44,203 bases of DNA from Anaerolineales bacterium (GTDB lineage Bacteria; Chloroflexota; Anaerolineae; Anaerolineales; UBA11579): positions 1 through 44,203 of the forward strand of contig JAFGRA010000186.1 of the NCBI GenBank assembly GCA_016935415.1. Direction: 5' to 3'. The notes under the pieces were generated by a model. That model made no database searches. It was not told where the DNA came from and was given only the letters and a program-made list of their open reading frames with translations. Numbering within the stretch: position 1 is the stretch's first letter; each line of letters starts with the position of its first letter. This document shows, piece by piece, positions 40,950 through 44,203 of the stretch. Both the position numbers and the translations under genes were made by a program.

Positions 40950-41007
40950 TGCAACAACCTCCTAAATAGTAATTTATATTGCTTGAATTTACAAAATGCA
41001 ACAATTC

Positions 41008-42951
41008 TTACTTATAATTCTCGATCTCAATCGGCTCGATCTCGTCAGCCGGTTCGAAGCCAAAGATGCGGCCATAGAAATACAGCTCCCCTTCCAAAGC
41101 ACGCTCGACGTTCTCGGCGATGCGGAAGCCGTGCTGTTCACCCTCGAAGGGTACGTAGGCCACCGGTACGCCCTTCTGCCGCAGGGCAGCCACCATCATC
41201 TCGGCCTGATTGGGCGGCACAACTTTGTCATCCAAACCCTGGAAGAAGATTACCGGCGTATTGAGCTTGTCGGTATTTTGCAGCGGCGAACGCGCATCGT
41301 ACAGTTCTTTGGCTTCCGGGTACGGCCCCACGAGGCTGTCCATGTAGTGTGCCTCGAACTTGTGGGTTTCCAGCGCCAGGGCGGTGATGTCGCTCACGCC
41401 ATAGTGGCTGGCACCGGCGCTGAACACATCGCTGAAGGTCAGCGCACACAGGGTCGTATACCCCCCGGCGCTGCCGCCGGTAATTGCCAGGCGGTCGCCA
41501 TCCACGTCGCCGCGTTCGACCAGATACTTCGCCCCATTCACACTGTCGTCCAGATCGACCACACCCCACTGCCCGTACAGGCGCTCCCGGAATTCACGGC
41601 CGTATCCGGTGCTGCCGCCGTAGTTGAGGTCCAGCACGGCAATGCCGCGGCTGGGGAAGTATTGCAAATCGAAGAGCAATTGCGTGCTCGTCGCCGCGGT
41701 TGGCCCGCCGTGGATCATAATCAACAGCGGCGGTTTCTCTCCAGCCGGGGCTTCGTAATCAGCGTTCTGCGGCGGGTAATACAGGCCATAGGCCGTTTTC
41801 CCACCAGTTGTGGGAAACTCAATTGACTCGGGCACCGATAGGTAACCGGCATCCACCTGTTCGCCATCTTCTTCGCGGAGCACTTCATATTCATCGCTGC
41901 CCAGGTCGACCAGGATCACGGTGGTTGAACGTTGAGAAGAACCGGCCACCACAACCATTTTATCGCCGACCACGTCGGGATATTCGAAGAAAGTGTAGGG
42001 GGTTTCAATTGTATGCAACGCGCCGCTTTCGACATCCAATGTGGCGATCTGCCAGATGCCATCCTGCGTATACATGCAGGCAATTGTTTCAGCGGAGACA
42101 AAGTTGTAGGTTTTGTAGCCAAACACCCACTGTGGCACCGCAAATTCAGCTTCCATCAACAAAACTGGTTCGACTTGCGCACCATCCCAGCGGTAGAAGT
42201 TCCACCAGTTGCTGCGGTCGGAGACGAAGTACAGCCTGCCGTCCGGCGACCATTCGGGCTGGAAGATCGCTTCGGTTTTACCCCCAGCAACAAACTGCGG
42301 TTCGCCCAGCGAGCCATCCGGTTGGAACTCGGCCACGTACACTTCGGTGCCATCCCAGGGCATGTTGGGGTGGTTCCAGGTGATCCAAGATAATTTACTG
42401 CCATCCGGGCTGAGGCGCGGGTTGGCGTAGAAATCGTTACCTGCTGCCAAGACCTGCACGACCTCCCCGGTGACCAGGTCGATGCTGGCCAGCAAATTTT
42501 GCGCCTCGCGGTCACCGGCGCGATGGTCTTCCATTACACAGTGCAGGCGCAGCCGCTTGCGGTCGACAACCAGATCAGCATAGCGCACATTGATTTCCGG
42601 GGTCAGCGGGACCGGCTCGCCGCCCGGTTCCAGGCGGAAAATGCGCTGGTCAGGGAAATTGACGAAATACATCACCCCTTCGGAAACGGTGAAGGAAGTG
42701 CCGCCATATTCGTGGACTCGCGTGCGCACGTTGTAAGGGGCAGGGTTGACGTCCGTAGTTTTGCCATCCGGGGTGCGACGCACAATCACATAGCGCCCCT
42801 TTTCTACCGGGCGGATCTCACGCCAGTATACATCTTCACCATCCACAACCGTGCCGCCAAATTTAAACTTGGTGCCACCTTTGGTCACCACCAGCCGGGT
42901 GGTGATCGGCGATTTCCAGGAACCATAGGGGGCAATCTTCTTTTCAGCCAT
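41008..42951 (-). CDS. S9-family prolyl oligopeptidase-like serine peptidase
   Basis: A 647-residue cytoplasmic peptidase. The first two-thirds form a seven-bladed propeller-like domain (repeats such as PRLSPDGSKLSWITWN and EWSPDGRLYFVSDR), which filters substrates by size. The C-terminal alpha/beta-hydrolase domain carries the triad: Ser near residue 494 in GGSAGGYTT, Asp near 574 in GLDDKVVP, and His near 606 in EGEQHGFR. It resembles acylaminoacyl peptidase/dipeptidyl peptidase-like S9C enzymes, which release short peptides or acylated amino acids. No signal peptide is seen. AGGAGA precedes the ATG and overlaps the stop region of pheT, so it probably follows pheT on one transcript. Confidence 0.9.
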   Translation of the reverse strand: MAEKKIAPYGSWKSPITTRLVVTKGGTKFKFGGTVVDGEDVYWREIRPVEKGRYVIVRRTPDGKTTDVNPAPYNVRTRVHEYGGTSFTVSEGVMYFVNFPDQRIFRLEPGGEPVPLTPEINVRYADLVVDRKRLRLHCVMEDHRAGDREAQNLLASIDLVTGEVVQVLAAGNDFYANPRLSPDGSKLSWITWNHPNMPWDGTEVYVAEFQPDGSLGEPQFVAGGKTEAIFQPEWSPDGRLYFVSDRSNWWNFYRWDGAQVEPVLLMEAEFAVPQWVFGYKTYNFVSAETIACMYTQDGIWQIATLDVESGALHTIETPYTFFEYPDVVGDKMVVVAGSSQRSTTVILVDLGSDEYEVLREEDGEQVDAGYLSVPESIEFPTTGGKTAYGLYYPPQNADYEAPAGEKPPLLIMIHGGPTAATSTQLLFDLQYFPSRGIAVLDLNYGGSTGYGREFRERLYGQWGVVDLDDSVNGAKYLVERGDVDGDRLAITGGSAGGYTTLCALTFSDVFSAGASHYGVSDITALALETHKFEAHYMDSLVGPYPEAKELYDARSPLQNTDKLNTPVIFFQGLDDKVVPPNQAEMMVAALRQKGVPVAYVPFEGEQHGFRIAENVERALEGELYFYGRIFGFEPADEIEPIEIENYK

Positions 42952-42959
42952 GCAATCTC

Positions 42960-44203
42960 CTACATACGTAGCTTGGCATTCAGTTCATTTTCCAGGCGGC
43001 GGACAATCTTGGCGCGCTGCTTGGCAACTTCCTTATCGGTCAGGGTGCGGTCGGGGTCCTGGTAAGTGATGCTGTAAGCCAGGCTTTTCTTGCCCTTGCC
43101 GATCTGTTCGCCGCGGTAGACATCAAATAATTGTACACCTGTTACCAACTTACCGCCGGTTTGCAGGATCAGTTCTTCCACCTGCACGGCGGGCAGTGTT
43201 TCGTCTACTACCACAGCCAGGTCTTCCAGCACCGGCGGGTAGGCAGCCACATCGCTGACCTCGTAACGTTCGGGGATCACTTCCAGGATGGTCTCGAGGT
43301 AGAAATCACCGGCCTGCACGGGTGCGCCGAAGTTATATTGTTCTTGCACCAGCGGGTGCAGTTCACCGATTACGCCGAGTTGTTTATCACCCAGCATGAC
43401 GCGCGCACACTTGCCGGGGTGATAGATCGGGTTCTCACACAGTTCGTAGCGCGCCCCCTGAATGTGCAAGCCATCCAGCAATGTTTCGACTACACCCTTA
43501 AGATCGTAGAAATCCATCGCAGTATCATCGGCACCCTGCCAGGTCGGCAGCTCGCGCGGGCCGGCCAATGCCAGCGACAGGCGGGTGAACTCATCCGGCA
43601 GGCTGCCCGACTCCGATGAAAGGAAGATCGGGCCGATCTCGAACACGGCGATATGCGGGCGAATGCGGGTGTTAGCCTCGACGATTTCAAGCACGCTGGC
43701 CAGTACGCTCTTGCGCAGCTTGGCGCGGTCGGGCGCCATCGGATTCGCCAACTCGATATAGGGACGGTCATCCGCGGGCACGTCAGGGGGCAGCAGGCGC
43801 TGCTCACGCTCCGGCGCGGTCATGCGGTAGTTGATGATTTCCTGCATTCCCAGGCTGGCAAGGATATCGCGGATGCGTTCTTCAGTATCAAGTGAAGGGT
43901 TATTGCGCTGCGGGGGCAGGGCATCTTCCATCAACGTTTCGGGAATATTCTCGTAGCCGTAAATGCGGGCAACTTCTTCCATCAGGTCGGCCTTACCAAT
44001 CACGCCTTCATCAATATCAAGGCGATGATCGGGCACGGTGGCAGTCAGCGATTCACCGTCGACCTCCACTGCGAACTCCAGACGGCGCAGGATGTCGGCC
44101 ATCTGCTCGACGGTCAGGTCGATGCCCAGCCAGCGACGGGCATCAGCCGGGGTAACGGTCACACTAGGGTCCTGGTGATGCAGCGGGTACTCGTCGACCA
44201 ACC
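42960..44203 (-). CDS. pheT: Phenylalanyl-tRNA synthetase beta subunit, C-terminal part (5' end outside window)
   Basis: The visible 414 codons are the C-terminal half of the beta chain, which continues past the right edge of the window. From the edge: B5 domain (PADARRWLGIDLTVEQMADILRRL, ending near YGYENIPETL), the catalytic-like B6/B7 core (LGMQEIINYRMT, MAPDRAKLRKSVLASVL, IAVFEIGPIFL), and the ferredoxin-fold anticodon-binding domain (PVLEDLAVVVDETLPAVQVEEL, then VYRGEQIGKGKKSLAYSITYQDPDRTLTD). The complex (two alpha, two beta chains) charges tRNA-Phe. The usual start is missing; a TTG at the edge is just an internal codon. It is followed nine bases later by the S9 peptidase gene. Confidence 0.95.
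   Translation of the reverse strand, partial: LVDEYPLHHQDPSVTVTPADARRWLGIDLTVEQMADILRRLEFAVEVDGESLTATVPDHRLDIDEGVIGKADLMEEVARIYGYENIPETLMEDALPPQRNNPSLDTEERIRDILASLGMQEIINYRMTAPEREQRLLPPDVPADDRPYIELANPMAPDRAKLRKSVLASVLEIVEANTRIRPHIAVFEIGPIFLSSESGSLPDEFTRLSLALAGPRELPTWQGADDTAMDFYDLKGVVETLLDGLHIQGARYELCENPIYHPGKCARVMLGDKQLGVIGELHPLVQEQYNFGAPVQAGDFYLETILEVIPERYEVSDVAAYPPVLEDLAVVVDETLPAVQVEELILQTGGKLVTGVQLFDVYRGEQIGKGKKSLAYSITYQDPDRTLTDKEVAKQRAKIVRRLENELNAKLRM

Noticed and set aside
1-44203. CRISPR arrays, insertion sequences, prophage genes, rRNA or tRNA genes
   Set aside because: No regularly spaced repeats, transposase or integrase motifs, or complete cloverleaf or rRNA signatures were seen by eye.

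Overview
The window looks like a chromosomal segment of a Chloroflexota bacterium, most likely of an Anaerolineae-like lineage. This is an inference from content and not a database result. The clues are a moderately high GC content, many secreted lipoproteins with Thr/Pro-rich linkers, a MalT-like NB-ARC/TPR/LuxR regulator, GAF/PAS histidine kinases with N-terminal receiver-like domains, and a DnaJ without zinc fingers. There is no sign of phage, insertion sequences, CRISPR or tRNA genes. Almost all the DNA is coding.

Layout. Bases 1-5400: tail of an SH3-domain protein, a nitroreductase, an alpha/beta hydrolase, a divergent pair made of an FHA-winged-helix regulator and a Ser/Thr kinase, and a homocysteine S-methyltransferase homologue. 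Bases 5521-12145 (minus strand): a large LuxR-type ATPase regulator, then the operon aspartokinase - permuted HAD-like protein - threonine synthase. Bases 12439-17559: a nucleoside deoxyribosyltransferase homologue, an aminoglycoside-phosphotransferase-fold protein, and two adjacent histidine kinases whose receiver domains have lost their phosphorylation sites. Bases 17800-23432 (plus strand): a CbpA-type DnaJ behind a structured leader, an HtrA-type protease, a promoter/leader-peptide/alternative-hairpin region, a small ORF, RsgA and an MFS transporter. Bases 23626-30905 (minus strand): gyrA and a free-standing rpoC. Bases 31440-44203: an S41-type lipoprotein, the selenoprotein-trpS pair, several lipoproteins, a DHODH-like enzyme, a DsbA-like thioredoxin, membrane proteins of unknown function, an S9 peptidase and the 3' part of pheT.

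The most important single observation is at 33935-34195 (minus strand). A SelW/Rdx-family gene reads through an in-frame UGA in a CxxU motif. It has an AGGAGG ribosome site, and a hairpin with a G-containing apical loop about 21 nt after the UGA, as expected for a bacterial SECIS. A conventional gene finder would truncate it and lose its redox motif. Its stop codon overlaps the start of trpS, whose product carries a four-cysteine pattern like that of iron-sulfur tryptophanyl-tRNA synthetases.

Other points of interest are the following. The protein between lysC and thrC has its HAD catalytic motifs in the circularly permuted order III-IV-I-II. A leader peptide with mutually exclusive hairpins lies upstream of the rsgA operon. 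The dnaJ leader contains a perfect anti-Shine-Dalgarno segment. rpoC has no rpoB beside it, but has a consensus promoter and an early terminator-like hairpin. GyrA carries a 95-residue Lys/Ser/Thr tail. All motif alignments were done by eye; no searches or folding calculations were run.
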